This document shows, one piece after another, positions 8,217 through 17,431 of a DNA stretch of 64,000 nucleotides. The translations under genes and the position numbers were made by a program. The stretch lies in contig CAXXPL010000013.1 of NCBI GenBank assembly GCA_963674665.2, forward strand, positions 1 through 64,000. Reading direction: 5' to 3'. Each line of letters begins with the position of its first letter. Positions within the stretch are counted from its first letter, which is position 1. The notes below the pieces were generated by a model. That model was given only the letters and a program-made list of their open reading frames with translations. It was not told where the DNA came from and did no database searches. The stretch is from G963674665 sp963674665. GTDB taxonomy: Bacteria > Desulfobacterota > Desulfovibrionia > Desulfovibrionales > Desulfovibrionaceae.

Positions 8217-9326
8217 CTAAAACAATCCCTTGAAGACAGAGCAGAATTCTTCCATTACCGGTTCCTGGACCAGGCTGACGCGGATCCAGTTGGGGAAACG
8301 AAAACCGGTCATGGTGCGGATGAGAAACCCCTTTCGCAGCAGTTTTCGTTGCAGCAGGGTGTCGGAGAGGGGTGTTCTGATCATGACATAGTTTCCCTCC
8401 CCCATAAGGTACTCGAAACCAAGGGAGTCGCAGACGCCGGTGATCAGCTCGCGGCCGTTGCGTACCATGGTCAGTGTGTCCTTGATAAAGGAAGACCGCT
8501 CCAACAGCGCGGTTCGCGCGGCCATCTGGGCAAGCGTGTTCACAGAGTAGGCCACATGCGTGCGGCGTATAATGTCCGTGATCTCCTGCCGGGCGCAGAG
8601 ATAGCCCACGCGCAAGGCAGCCAGCGCGTACATCTTTGAAAAGGTGCGGAAAACCACCAGATTGGGATAGTCGTTCAACAACCGGATGCAGTCCGGGTAG
8701 TCTTTCCGCTCAACGTATTCGAAATAGGCCTCGTCAACCACCACGATTCGACGACCGCCCACCGCATCCAGAAACCGACGCATCGTGGCCTCGTTCCAGT
8801 AGGATCCGGTGGGATTGTTCGGGTTGCAGACGAAGATGATTTTTGTCCGTTCATTCACAGCGGCCAACATGGCGTCCGGATCGAATCCCTGACTCGCGTC
8901 CAGAGGGATGAGCCTGGCCTCGACACCGGAGAACTCCGCCACCCACTCATAGACCGCAAAAGTCTTGTCCGCGGTCACAATGTTGTCGCTCTGCTCGCAA
9001 AAGGATTTGACCACGCTCGATATCAGCTCGCACGAGCCATTGCCGACCAGGAACTGCTCACGGTCCGGGCCCAGGGTTTCAGCCAGTGCATCCCGCAGGT
9101 CCTGGCTGTCGCCATGAGGGTAGACAGGCACCAGGCCGGAGTCGATGCGCTCCAGCAGGTTTCGAACAGAGGGCGACGGGCCGAGCATGTTTTCGTTGTT
9201 GTTGAGCCGGTGCAATCGGTTCAGACCATAAAGCCGCATCAACTCCGCATCCGGGGGACTGGGTCGATACGGGGTGAAAAGCCTTATGTGCGTTGGAACG
9301 AGACTATCAAGATTGAGATTGGACAT
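8217..9326 (-). CDS. PLP-dependent class I/II aminotransferase, HisC-like
   Basis: A fold-type I pyridoxal-phosphate enzyme of 369 residues, closest in pattern to histidinol-phosphate aminotransferases. Visible motifs are NNNENMLGPSP near residue 42 (substrate arm), CNPNNPTGS (near 171), VVVDEAYFEY (near 197, PLP-binding Asp and Tyr) and FRTFSKMYALAALRVGY with the Schiff-base Lys (near 228). A true his operon is absent; the gene is overlapped by 20 bases by the preceding ATPase-like gene, so the pair is co-translated. This setting points to a specialised amino-acid or peptide modification rather than histidine synthesis (inference). Confidence 0.85.
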   Translation of the reverse strand: MSNLNLDSLVPTHIRLFTPYRPSPPDAELMRLYGLNRLHRLNNNENMLGPSPSVRNLLERIDSGLVPVYPHGDSQDLRDALAETLGPDREQFLVGNGSCELISSVVKSFCEQSDNIVTADKTFAVYEWVAEFSGVEARLIPLDASQGFDPDAMLAAVNERTKIIFVCNPNNPTGSYWNEATMRRFLDAVGGRRIVVVDEAYFEYVERKDYPDCIRLLNDYPNLVVFRTFSKMYALAALRVGYLCARQEITDIIRRTHVAYSVNTLAQMAARTALLERSSFIKDTLTMVRNGRELITGVCDSLGFEYLMGEGNYVMIRTPLSDTLLQRKLLRKGFLIRTMTGFRFPNWIRVSLVQEPVMEEFCSVFKGLF

Positions 9327-10614
9327 TGCGGAAGATCAGTATGTCGGACTGTCCGCCATTGGGCAGCAGCAGCTCGGGTTGAAAACCACAGCGTTCAAGA
9401 TGGCCGCCCATGGCGGCGTGCCATCCTATGGAAAGGTCAATCTCGAAAAAAATATTCTTGTATCCCGCTTGCGAGAGAGCCTTTACATGCCGGCAAAGAT
9501 TGTCGCCCAGGTCGCCACCATTGAAGTCGGGATGTATGAACGCTTCACTGAGTCGCGATTCGAGGCGAACGCCTAGAATCGAACTCTTTCCAACTGACTC
9601 CCCAAGCTCACTGACCTGCCGCAGGTCACGAATGAGTTCAAGCTCTTCGTAACGGCTACGGAGGAAATCGGCATAGTACGGGTGCACCCAGATGGAAGCG
9701 CCAAAGTCTTCCTCCAGTTGTCTTTCCCAGACTGAAAAGCTGAGGGGTTCACTTATGGTTTCCAGGACATAAGGAACTTCCGCTATCAACTGAAACCCAT
9801 AGGCGGCCAGGGGATCGGGAGCGAGGCTGCTGAACACGGTCTTGGCCCCGGAGCGTCCCAAAGCGCGTAAAAACGCCAGAACGAGCTCGCCAGACACCGA
9901 TTGATCGTCGGAAAAATCATATGGGCCATAGAATGTGATGCTCTGCTCGGAGCGATTGTGCCAGCAGATAACTCCGCACAGGCGTGCTCCACCATCACGC
10001 GCACCGAGTACGGACAGTTCCCCGTCCCTGACCATGTCCGCCATCCTGCCCGGGCTGTTGCACCAGTGAGGAACCATATGCGCGGGGTACAGCGAGGCGA
10101 TGGCGCTGCATGCCTCGTACAGACCTTCCGCATCCTCGATCTGGGAGAAGGACAGACCGCCATTCACACGGTTCCGATCAACTTCAAGCATTTTCGGTTC
10201 CGGATAGGTTTTATCCATCCAAAGAGCGATGCTCATGCGCATGTTTGACCGTCCCACTTTGAATCCGTCGGCCATACGGGTGGCCAGCAACAAGGACATG
10301 GAGCCCCAGTCATCCTCCCCGTATTCGTTTGCGGAGGAAACAATGTTCATGGCTGAGAAATCCATGTCCGAGAGGGTGAAACTATACTCCATCACCACAC
10401 TTGTGGCGGTGGGGCGAATGGATATTTCGGCCTCGTCCGCTCCAGCCGTGGTTAGAAAAAGCAGTAATTCCTCCGCACCATGGACCAGGCGCTGCGTCTT
10501 TGAAGGATCCAGCCCAAAGACACGAGCCCCCTGTTCGGCCGCGGACTGCACAAGTCCGATCCAGGCTTCGTCGGCCGGGAGCTTGATGCGTATGCTCGAT
10601 TGTGATGTGGTCAC
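9307..10614 (-). CDS. Protein with RsbW-like ATPase region and GNAT-like domain
   Basis: About 435 residues. The N-terminal 130 residues (IRIKLPADEAWIGLVQS, then GLDPSKTQRLVHGAEELLLFL) resemble the histidine-kinase-like ATPase fold of anti-sigma factors such as RsbW/SpoIIAB, with the N-box helix at VHGAEELL; the glycine-rich ATP lid is poorly conserved (DWGSMSLLLATRMADGF). The middle and C-terminal parts (VLGARDGGARLCGVICWHN; a second block near IHPDFNGGDLGDNLCRHVK) look like acyltransferase strands. Start chosen at the GTG (10614) because AAGGA lies 5 bases upstream; the ATG at 10644 has no ribosome binding site. The 3' end overlaps the aminotransferase gene by 20 bases. The function is not known; a regulator-acyltransferase hybrid is possible. 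Confidence 0.6.
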   Translation of the reverse strand: MTTSQSSIRIKLPADEAWIGLVQSAAEQGARVFGLDPSKTQRLVHGAEELLLFLTTAGADEAEISIRPTATSVVMEYSFTLSDMDFSAMNIVSSANEYGEDDWGSMSLLLATRMADGFKVGRSNMRMSIALWMDKTYPEPKMLEVDRNRVNGGLSFSQIEDAEGLYEACSAIASLYPAHMVPHWCNSPGRMADMVRDGELSVLGARDGGARLCGVICWHNRSEQSITFYGPYDFSDDQSVSGELVLAFLRALGRSGAKTVFSSLAPDPLAAYGFQLIAEVPYVLETISEPLSFSVWERQLEEDFGASIWVHPYYADFLRSRYEELELIRDLRQVSELGESVGKSSILGVRLESRLSEAFIHPDFNGGDLGDNLCRHVKALSQAGYKNIFFEIDLSIGWHAAMGGHLERCGFQPELLLPNGGQSDILIFRNVQSQS

Positions 10615-10766
10615 GATATTCCTTGACAATGAGAATGTGGCCATGCGTAGGCCCAGTGCACTTATCCTTTACAAAATGATCGGGTGTCGTTAATCGCACA
10701 TTCGGCTTCTAATTGGCTACCCCTGACAAAACTCACTTTGTAAGCTTTTCAGCCAGGAAATTTACT

Positions 10767-11990
10767 ATGCGTCTATTCTCTCGAAATGACAATTCACTGC
10801 TGACGCCCGAATTTGCTGTGCTCATGGGAGTGGCTTTCCTCGCCTTCTGCAACCTGTCTCTGTTTTATGGTCTCAGTGCCTATCTCGAGGCCCAACATGT
10901 CCCACCTCTGTGGCGTGGCGTCCTGCTGGCGCTCGAACCCTGCACCGCCCTCATAGTCCGGCCGGTGGCAAGCCTGTATCTGACCAAATATAACAGCCTG
11001 CGGGTGGTTGGGATCGCGCTGCTCGTGTTGATGGTCGCCCTGTGCTCCTATTCCCTGGCAAATGGCGTATGGTCGCTCGCTCTGGTCCGCATTCTCCATG
11101 GGCTGGGATTCGTCCTGCTCATCTCCTCTCTTGTCACGCTTCTGGTCGAGATCATTCCCGCACAACGCTGCGGTCAGGCGTTCGGCGTTTTTGCCATAAC
11201 CTCACTGCTGCCATATGCGGTCCTGCCTCCGATTGTGGAACGGCTCGTACCCCTGGTGGGCAGCGAACCGCGTGTCTATGCGATGTTCTCCCCCTTGTTG
11301 GCGCTGTCATTGCTGGCTCTGCCGTATCTTGGCAAATGCGGACGCTCCGAAGCAATAAAGAATGTTGCCTCATGCAATCGCCCATCCCTCGAGGAGATAC
11401 GAAGCAACCTCCGCGCGCCTGGAGTCGGCTCGCTGTTGGTCGCCAACGGACTGGTGTTCACCGCCACCACCGTGGTTTTCTTCTTCATGAAGGACAGATT
11501 GCTGGAACTCAACAGCTCCAATGTCGGCCTTTTTTTCAGTATTTCCACGGCAGTAACCATAGGAGTGCGCGTATTCTGCTCAGCGCTGCTGGACAAGGGA
11601 AACCGCGCGGTCATGCTGGCCATTGTGTTGACCGTCCTGGCAGGGGTCCTCGTACTGTTCAGCATGGCCGGGAGCGTCGACCCGCTCTATGGGCTGGCTG
11701 GACTCTACGGCCTGTGCATCGGATTTGCCATGCCGCAACTCAACGCCGCCATGTTCGTCATCTCACCGCCCCATCTTCGCGGGCTCAACACCAACATGAT
11801 GTTGTTCACCATGGACGCTGGCTATGTCTTTGGTCCTTTGCTTGCGGGCGGACTCCTGAACGCCGGAGTAACGACGAAAGGCCTCTTCGCCTGTTTCGCG
11901 GTGGGTCCGCTGCTGGGGGCTGTGCTGACCGGTGGGCTGGCCAGGCTCATGCGCACTCACGCTCCCGATACACCTCGCGCAGAAGATTGA
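10767..11990 (+). CDS. MFS transporter
   Basis: A 407-residue integral membrane protein with 12 predicted hydrophobic helices, typical of the major facilitator superfamily; probably a proton-driven exporter or importer of a small molecule. Twelve helices can be counted from about residue 15 to 390, with a soluble loop near residues 195-225. The ATG at 10767 has AGGAA 7 bases upstream; the TTG at 10713 gives a longer frame without such a site. It diverges from the aminotransferase/ATPase pair, with a shared intergenic region of about 150 bases, and converges with the molybdenum hydroxylase genes. Its position suggests it moves the product or substrate of one of these enzymes (inference). Confidence 0.88.
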   Translation: MRLFSRNDNSLLTPEFAVLMGVAFLAFCNLSLFYGLSAYLEAQHVPPLWRGVLLALEPCTALIVRPVASLYLTKYNSLRVVGIALLVLMVALCSYSLANGVWSLALVRILHGLGFVLLISSLVTLLVEIIPAQRCGQAFGVFAITSLLPYAVLPPIVERLVPLVGSEPRVYAMFSPLLALSLLALPYLGKCGRSEAIKNVASCNRPSLEEIRSNLRAPGVGSLLVANGLVFTATTVVFFFMKDRLLELNSSNVGLFFSISTAVTIGVRVFCSALLDKGNRAVMLAIVLTVLAGVLVLFSMAGSVDPLYGLAGLYGLCIGFAMPQLNAAMFVISPPHLRGLNTNMMLFTMDAGYVFGPLLAGGLLNAGVTTKGLFACFAVGPLLGAVLTGGLARLMRTHAPDTPRAED

Positions 11991-12106
11991 AGTTATCCCT
12001 TGACCGGTCTGGAGAGAGCATAATCCGATCGGTGGTAGCCTCGAGCCATTGCGCCCCGACAGCGTTGCCGTAGAATATGCGTGAAAATGTATGGGGGGGG
12101 ACGCTC

Positions 12107-12952
12107 TCAGGGCGCAACGCGACACTTCTCCGCCAGTCTGAGCAGAAGATTGGCGGCAACCTGCCGACGGTATTCCGCGCCGGCGCGAATATCACTGATG
12201 GGAGAAACCGCGCGCCGTACCATGGCACCCGCTTCCCGCAATGTTTCCAGGGTTGCTTGGCGCCCCCGCAGAAATGTCTCCGCCTCCTGGCATCGGACAA
12301 TGGTCGGCCCCACACTGCCCCAGGCCAGCCGGACATGGGTGATGATGTCATCATCGACATCCAACAAGGCGGCGAGACTGACCACGGAAATGGCCATGGC
12401 CTTGCGTCTGCCTACCTTTTCATAGTGCTGAACAAGGCCTTCCACAGGCAGGGGCACGTAGACGGCCCGAAGCAGTTCCCCTTTGGCCAGGGTGGTTTTA
12501 CCCGGAGCGGTTATAAAATCCAGTATGGGGAGTCGGCGGATACCGGCCGTGGAGACTATCTCCAGCTCCGCCCCTAGAACATATAACGGCGGCAGGACAT
12601 CCCCGGCGGGCGAGGCCGTGCAGATATTCCCGCCGATTGTGGCCATGTTGCGGACGAGCGGGGAAGCGAACACCTCGGCGGCCTGATGCAGCAGGGACAG
12701 TTTGTCCCGGATAAGTTCGTTTTCCAGGATGTCAGTCAGCGTCGTCGCCGCGCCGATACAAAGGCGGTCTTCTGACTGCTCAATGCCCTGAAGAGCGGGA
12801 ACCCTTTCCAGACAGATGAGTGCGTCCGGAGATTCGAGCCCGGCGCGCCTTTTGACCAGCAGATCGGAGCCGCCCGCCATGATCCGGGCCCCTGGAACGG
12901 ACTCCAGCATTTCCAGAGCCTGCTCGATGGAAGTCGGAGTGAGGACATCCAT
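12107..12952 (-). CDS. Molybdenum hydroxylase, FAD-binding subunit
   Basis: The 281-residue medium subunit of a xanthine dehydrogenase/CO dehydrogenase-type enzyme; it passes electrons from the iron-sulfur subunit to an external acceptor through FAD. Visible are the FAD-binding loop RIMAGGSDLLV (near residues 20-30) and the second motif with ATIGGNICTASPAGD (near 104-118), followed by the C-terminal CO_deh_flav_C-like domain. It is the last gene of a three-gene operon; its ATG shares one base with the stop of the 2Fe-2S subunit. Length is normal for the family (about 280-290). The physiological electron acceptor is not evident. Confidence 0.92.
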   Translation of the reverse strand: MDVLTPTSIEQALEMLESVPGARIMAGGSDLLVKRRAGLESPDALICLERVPALQGIEQSEDRLCIGAATTLTDILENELIRDKLSLLHQAAEVFASPLVRNMATIGGNICTASPAGDVLPPLYVLGAELEIVSTAGIRRLPILDFITAPGKTTLAKGELLRAVYVPLPVEGLVQHYEKVGRRKAMAISVVSLAALLDVDDDIITHVRLAWGSVGPTIVRCQEAETFLRGRQATLETLREAGAMVRRAVSPISDIRAGAEYRRQVAANLLLRLAEKCRVAP

Positions 12953-13428
12953 CAGGCTTCTCCGGTCTCGTTTTTCATGCGCTGTGCCGCATCCTCCACC
13001 GCGTCCACGATTTTATGATACCCGGTGCAGCGGCAGAGATTGCCGGACAGGGCCCTGCGTATTTCTTCCCTGTCGGGATCGGGGTTGCGATCGAGAAATG
13101 CGGCGGCCGTGACCGCGATGCCCGGCGTACAGTAACCGCATTGGACTCCTCCGAGGTCCGCCAAGGACTCCTGAACCGGATGCGGGCCGTTTATGGCCAA
13201 TCCGTGAACCGTTGTCACGCTGTGCCCGTGAAGCTGGGCTGCCAGCATCAGGCAGGAAAGCCTGGGCATGCCGTCGACCAGTACGGCGCAGGCTCCGCAT
13301 TCGCCGGTACCGCACCCCTCCTTGGGGCCGGTCAGACCACAATGCTCGCGCAAGACATCCACAGCGCGCATGCCTCCGTCCACGTCAAGGGTCCGCCGCT
13401 CTCCGTCAAGAATGAAAGATATGGTCAC
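12952..13428 (-). CDS. Molybdenum hydroxylase, [2Fe-2S] subunit
   Basis: The 158-residue small subunit with two 2Fe-2S clusters that link the molybdenum centre to FAD. The plant-ferredoxin-like cluster uses C39, C44, C47 and C59 (GCGTGECGAC); the second uses C97, C100, C132 and C134 (CGYCTPG and CRCTGY), all present. It starts with GTG overlapping the stop of the large subunit by 4 bases (GTGA), so it is translationally coupled. Length and cysteine pattern match CoxS/XdhC-type small subunits. Confidence 0.95.
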   Translation of the reverse strand: MTISFILDGERRTLDVDGGMRAVDVLREHCGLTGPKEGCGTGECGACAVLVDGMPRLSCLMLAAQLHGHSVTTVHGLAINGPHPVQESLADLGGVQCGYCTPGIAVTAAAFLDRNPDPDREEIRRALSGNLCRCTGYHKIVDAVEDAAQRMKNETGEA

Positions 13429-15707
13429 TGGTCACTCCCGTTGCCGTTCAAAACAGCCATTACGCGTTCCGGGGTAAAGGGAGCCCTGGTCATGGGCAGG
13501 CCCATGCCGAGCAGCGCCGAAGCCACGGCGGGGAGCGGCCCGTTCATGCCCACCTCGCCTATCCCCTTCATGCCCATCGGGCCGGAAGGTTCTTCGCCCT
13601 CCACGGCGTGGGATTCGATGTCCGGCAGGTCCTGCGCACCGGGAATGACATAGGTATTCAGGTCCGTGGTCAACAGTCGGCCGCCGTCGGACGCGCAGTC
13701 CTCCCACAGGGCGTATCCCAGTCCCTGAGCCACCGCGCCCTGTACCTGCTGCTCAAAATTCATCGGGTTGATGACGCGGCCGCCGTCAGTGAACGCCACG
13801 TAGTCGGTCACGGCGATACGTCCAGTGACCTCATCCACCTCAACACGGACCAAATGCGCGGCATAGGGGTAGATAAGATGGGGGAACCCAAGCTTGAACG
13901 CTTCCGCTCCCTCCGGGATTTCATGCGTCACGGGCATCATCGCCTCGCCAATACACAACCTGTCTTCGGGGTGCAGCATGCCCGCCAAGGCGGCGAGGGG
14001 CATCGTCCGTTCGGAGGGGCGGTGCAGCACGGCGCCGGAAACAAGCGTCAACTCGGACGCATCGTCTATCATCATAACCATGGCCGCGCGATGCACAAGC
14101 TTGTCGCCCATGGCCTTACACGAATTTATCAGCGCCTTGCCGAACGTATAGGTCGTCCGCCCAGCGGAAGACGATCCCGAGGGATGCGACCTGTCGGTGT
14201 CAGGCTGAACCAGCTCAATCTGAGCCACATCCTGGTTCAATAATTCGCAGACCATCTGCACGAAGGTCGGGCTGTTGCCCTGCCCCATGTCGCTGACACT
14301 GTTGTAAATCCGTATACGGCCTTCCTCGGTCAGCCGGATTTTGGCCACTGCGGCGTCCGCAAGCCCCCTCCCGTAGCCCATGCCGTTGTGAACGGCCGCG
14401 ACGCCCACTCCGCGCCTGGTCAAGGGCGGAGCGTCGTGAATCCAGGCACTTCGAGTCTTCCACAGAGGATGGGCGCCAAGTCCGCGAAGACATGCCTCCA
14501 TGCCTGTGGAAGTGGTCATGGTCACTCCCACGCCGTTGCGGTCCCCCTTGCGAATGGCGTTCTTGAGACGCAACTCCAAGGGGTCCATACTCAGTCTGGC
14601 GGCCAGACGGTCCATCATGCCCTCGAAGGCGAAGCTGACCTGGGCCACTCCAAAGCCGCGAAACGCTCCGGCCACTGGATTGTTGGTGTAAATACAGCGA
14701 CCGTGGGCCTCCAGGTGTTCCACCCGGTAGGGGCCGCTGGAGTGTTCCAGACCAAGGGCCATGATCTCCACGCCCAGGTGAGCGTATGCCCCGGTGTCAT
14801 AATCCAGGTCGCAGATCAGGGCGCGCAGAGTCCCATCCGCGTCGGCTCCAAGGCGAAACCGCATCCGCGCCGCGTGGCGTTTGTATCCCGCCCGCATGCT
14901 TTCCTCGCGGCTCCACCACATCCTTACAGGGCGCCCCCTGGTGTGCATGGCTGCCAGAGCCAGCAGACACTGCACCGTGGCACCATCCTTGCCACCAAAG
15001 CCACCTCCCAGAAAGGGAGCGGTGATATGCAACTTTTCGGGACTGAGCCCCAGGGCTTTTCCTATCTCGAACCTGTCGCGAAACGGAGCCTGGGTGGAAA
15101 CGGTCATGTGGATGACGCCATGCTCGTCCATACGGGCAACGCCGTTCTCGGTCTCCAGAAAACAGTGCGCCTGCTGCGGGGTGTAAAAGGTCTCTTCCAG
15201 GACCACGTCGCACGATTCCAGGGCGCTTCGGGCATTCCCTTTGCGTAGGGTGGCCTCTTTGAGCACGTTGCCGGTTTCGAGGTCGTGAACCAGGGGCGCA
15301 TCCGGCGCAAGGGCGGCGTCCAGATCGTCCACCACCGGCAGGGGCGTAATGTCCACGACGATACTATCCAGCGCCCGGGCCAGGACCTCGCGGTTCTCGG
15401 CAATGACCAGGGCGACGGGGTCGCCCGCGTGGCGCACCCTGGTGTCGCACAACACAGGCATGTCCCAGTAAACAAAGCCCTGCCTGTTTTCTCCGGGAAC
15501 ATCCTTGGCGGTCATAACCGCCACAACGCCCGTCAAGCCCGAAGCCTCGGCGGTATCCACGGAACGCAGTATGCCGTGAGGAATGCCGGGACGCAGGGCT
15601 GCCGCCCAGAGCATGCCCTCCGGGTACTCGTCCGAGGCGAAACGCTCACTGCCGCACGCCTTGTCCAATGCGTCAACACGGCGAAAACGCGTACTTTTTG
15701 TTTGCAT
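13425..15707 (-). CDS. Molybdenum hydroxylase, molybdopterin-binding large subunit (xanthine dehydrogenase family)
   Basis: The 760-residue catalytic subunit. It has the N-terminal a/b hammerhead domain (starting near RRVDALDKACGSERFASD), then two molybdopterin-binding domains with GGGFGGKDG (Moco contact) and AFRGFG (active-site Arg), and the catalytic Glu718 in the loop MKGIGEVG. The AFRGFG loop resembles purine- or N-heterocycle-hydroxylating enzymes; the CO dehydrogenase signature loop with its active-site Cys is absent, so CO oxidation is unlikely. Start: the ATG at 15707 has GAAGG 7 bases upstream; the frame runs on to 15830 but without a good site. It is first in the operon large - 2Fe-2S - FAD. 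No XdhC-type Moco insertase or regulator gene lies beside it. Substrate unknown. Confidence 0.92.
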   Translation of the reverse strand: MQTKSTRFRRVDALDKACGSERFASDEYPEGMLWAAALRPGIPHGILRSVDTAEASGLTGVVAVMTAKDVPGENRQGFVYWDMPVLCDTRVRHAGDPVALVIAENREVLARALDSIVVDITPLPVVDDLDAALAPDAPLVHDLETGNVLKEATLRKGNARSALESCDVVLEETFYTPQQAHCFLETENGVARMDEHGVIHMTVSTQAPFRDRFEIGKALGLSPEKLHITAPFLGGGFGGKDGATVQCLLALAAMHTRGRPVRMWWSREESMRAGYKRHAARMRFRLGADADGTLRALICDLDYDTGAYAHLGVEIMALGLEHSSGPYRVEHLEAHGRCIYTNNPVAGAFRGFGVAQVSFAFEGMMDRLAARLSMDPLELRLKNAIRKGDRNGVGVTMTTSTGMEACLRGLGAHPLWKTRSAWIHDAPPLTRRGVGVAAVHNGMGYGRGLADAAVAKIRLTEEGRIRIYNSVSDMGQGNSPTFVQMVCELLNQDVAQIELVQPDTDRSHPSGSSSAGRTTYTFGKALINSCKAMGDKLVHRAAMVMMIDDASELTLVSGAVLHRPSERTMPLAALAGMLHPEDRLCIGEAMMPVTHEIPEGAEAFKLGFPHLIYPYAAHLVRVEVDEVTGRIAVTDYVAFTDGGRVINPMNFEQQVQGAVAQGLGYALWEDCASDGGRLLTTDLNTYVIPGAQDLPDIESHAVEGEEPSGPMGMKGIGEVGMNGPLPAVASALLGMGLPMTRAPFTPERVMAVLNGNGSDQ

Positions 15708-15891
15708 AGTATAACCTTCGACAACCCGGTTCATAATGGTGGCGAACATGTCGCTTAAACCCCTAATTGTCAAACAGGGAGCGAAAAACAGGAAGCTACA
15801 TTGGCCCGCCCAGAAGGATTGCCCCAACAATCCGGCCCACGAGCTTTCTATATGGATTCACCCAGGAAGAATGACTGGTCCACCACGTGAA

Positions 15892-15927
15892 ATGCCCCGC
15901 CCCTTTCCTGAAGAAGGGGGCGGGGCA
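15892..15927. terminator. Strong GC-rich terminator hairpin
   Basis: A perfect 12-bp stem ATGCCCCGCCCC (15892-15903) / GGGGCGGGGCAT (15916-15927). It lies downstream of the minus-strand gene ending at 15973 and upstream of the molybdenum hydroxylase operon, separating the two transcripts. Confidence 0.85.
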
Positions 15928-15972
15928 TACGAGAACCTCCACTTTCCGAAACAAACAACCCGGTAACGCGAA

Positions 15973-16350
15973 TCAGTCCGCCTTGATCAATAAGACATAG
16001 GTGTATTCGCTCTCCGGGGGGCCGTAGGTAAGCAGGAGTTTCTCTCCCCCACTGCCAATACGTTCGAGAATGACAGGCCAGACATCGGAGCCCGAAGTCT
16101 CTCCCTTGAGCACGCCATCGCCCTCAAAGCGCAGGTGCAGGACCGGACTCTCGGGGTCTCCCGGCTTGCCAAGGAGACCGTCGTCCTCCTCGAAAAAGGC
16201 GATGGTGGCCGGGTCGGGTCCGCTCTGTTCCTCCTCGTAAATTATCCAGTTCCCCAGATACGGGGAATAGTCGGTCGCGTTTCCGGCAAATGCCAACCCG
16301 GCCACAAGGACCAGATGTGCGGTGATAATCAGAGTGACGATCTTCGACAT
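15973..16350 (-). CDS. Small exported protein, unknown function
   Basis: A 125-residue protein with a Sec signal peptide (residues 1-22, cleavage after LAFA). The mature part is acidic (SPYLGNWIIYEEE, then short beta-like strands) and resembles small lipocalin/META-like beta-barrel proteins in pattern, with no recognised catalytic motif. It is the last of a run of five minus-strand genes for exported proteins, 138 bases after its neighbour, and is followed by a strong terminator. Confidence 0.7.
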   Translation of the reverse strand: MSKIVTLIITAHLVLVAGLAFAGNATDYSPYLGNWIIYEEEQSGPDPATIAFFEEDDGLLGKPGDPESPVLHLRFEGDGVLKGETSGSDVWPVILERIGSGGEKLLLTYGPPESEYTYVLLIKAD

Positions 16351-16488
16351 TTGTATGCCTCCTCAAAGCTGACGGATGTTGAAAACCATTGATGCATACA
16401 CGTGAGCCGTGTTGGACAACTACCTGATAAAATGGACGTTCATGGTCGGTACGCCCCTGTTCTCCCCCTCCCTTGAGCCCAAAAGGTT

Positions 16489-16887
16489 CTAGTCGACCTT
16501 GACGTATTCGCCGCCAAAGTAGCCGGACATGCCGCATTCCTGGCCCACGGAGTCCACATCCACCGTTGCGGTGTCACCGTTGAAGGAGATCGAGAACTTG
16601 ATGCCGTCGTCCTCGGTGCCACCGTGGGCGGGCAGTTCATCGTTGTCACGGCCACCGCCCTGATCCATGGGCGTTTCATAGGTGGTGAACTGGCACTGCT
16701 GACCGTTGCTCTTGCTCGTGGTATCGAAAGCGAAGACGAATCCCGGACCCTCCTGCGAAATGGTCATGGTTCCTGTGAAGCCTTCCTGTTTGTAGCTGTA
16801 CTCTCCCTGCGGATCGAAGGCCTGCGCCCCCATGGGAAGAAGGAGCAGCGCGAGCGCTGCGAGCGCCAGAATTTTTCCCTTGAACAT
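16489..16887 (-). CDS. Small exported protein, unknown function
   Basis: A 132-residue protein with a clear signal peptide (MFKGKILALAALALLLLP, cleavage after AQA, about residue 22). The mature part is predicted to be mostly beta strands (GEYSYKQEGFTGTMTISQ), is acidic, and has two Cys residues (in QQCQF and GQECGM) that could form a disulfide in the periplasm. Start chosen at 16887 with GGGAG 5 bases upstream; the longer frame to 17022 only overlaps the upstream gene. It lies 29 bases after its neighbour and is surely in the same operon. Confidence 0.75.
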   Translation of the reverse strand: MFKGKILALAALALLLLPMGAQAFDPQGEYSYKQEGFTGTMTISQEGPGFVFAFDTTSKSNGQQCQFTTYETPMDQGGGRDNDELPAHGGTEDDGIKFSISFNGDTATVDVDSVGQECGMSGYFGGEYVKVD

Positions 16888-16916
16888 GAAAACTCCCTTG
16901 GTGTTCTGATGGCGTG

Positions 16917-17420
16917 TTATTCCGCCACATATCCGGTTTTGGTCATATTGACGCTGTACATCGAATCCTCTCCCTGCTCCACGATCTCGATGAACTCGAA
17001 GGTCATGCCGCCATACTCCCATGTGCGGCCGAGATCGGATTTCTTCCCCTCCCCCACGTTATTCAGGAGCCATTGCAGCAGCTCCTGCGCCGCGGGATTC
17101 TGCTCCTTGGCGTACGCGTCCACGATGAAGCCGACCAGCTTGCCGTTGGGATCGAAGTCCAGGGCAATGGTCGTGGGTCCCTCGCCCTCCACCGCGAAGT
17201 AGTTGTACTGAATCCGCGTTTCGTTGAAGACGCTCCGATCCTCGTCCGGAAAGATGGATGAAAGGGCTTCCACCACAGTCTCCCGATCCGTGGCCAAACC
17301 GAGTTCCATGGTCCTGTCCTCGATCCTCAGAGGGAACGTCTGCCCTGCCACGGCCGGAAGAACAGTGGCGACAATACCGACGATGCTGAAAAGAATCGCG
17401 AGATATTTCGCGATGGTCAT
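16917..17420 (-). CDS. Exported protein, unknown function
   Basis: A 167-residue protein with a signal peptide (residues 1-25, AVA-G cleavage). The mature part contains a pattern like calcium/lipid-free beta-sandwich proteins (RIQYNYFAVEGEGPTTIALDF), no cysteines and many acidic residues. It starts 11 bases after the preceding gene's stop, so it is co-transcribed. I do not recognise a family. Confidence 0.72.
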   Translation of the reverse strand: MTIAKYLAILFSIVGIVATVLPAVAGQTFPLRIEDRTMELGLATDRETVVEALSSIFPDEDRSVFNETRIQYNYFAVEGEGPTTIALDFDPNGKLVGFIVDAYAKEQNPAAQELLQWLLNNVGEGKKSDLGRTWEYGGMTFEFIEIVEQGEDSMYSVNMTKTGYVAE

Positions 17421-17431
17421 ATGCTCACCAT

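Noticed and set aside
8217..9326. Histidine biosynthesis hisC
   Set aside because: The fold fits, but no other his genes are near and the gene is coupled to a regulator-like protein, so the specific name is not justified.
13425..15707. Aerobic CO dehydrogenase large subunit
   Set aside because: The loop at the active site reads AFRGFG as in purine/heterocycle hydroxylases and lacks the CODH-type Cys loop.
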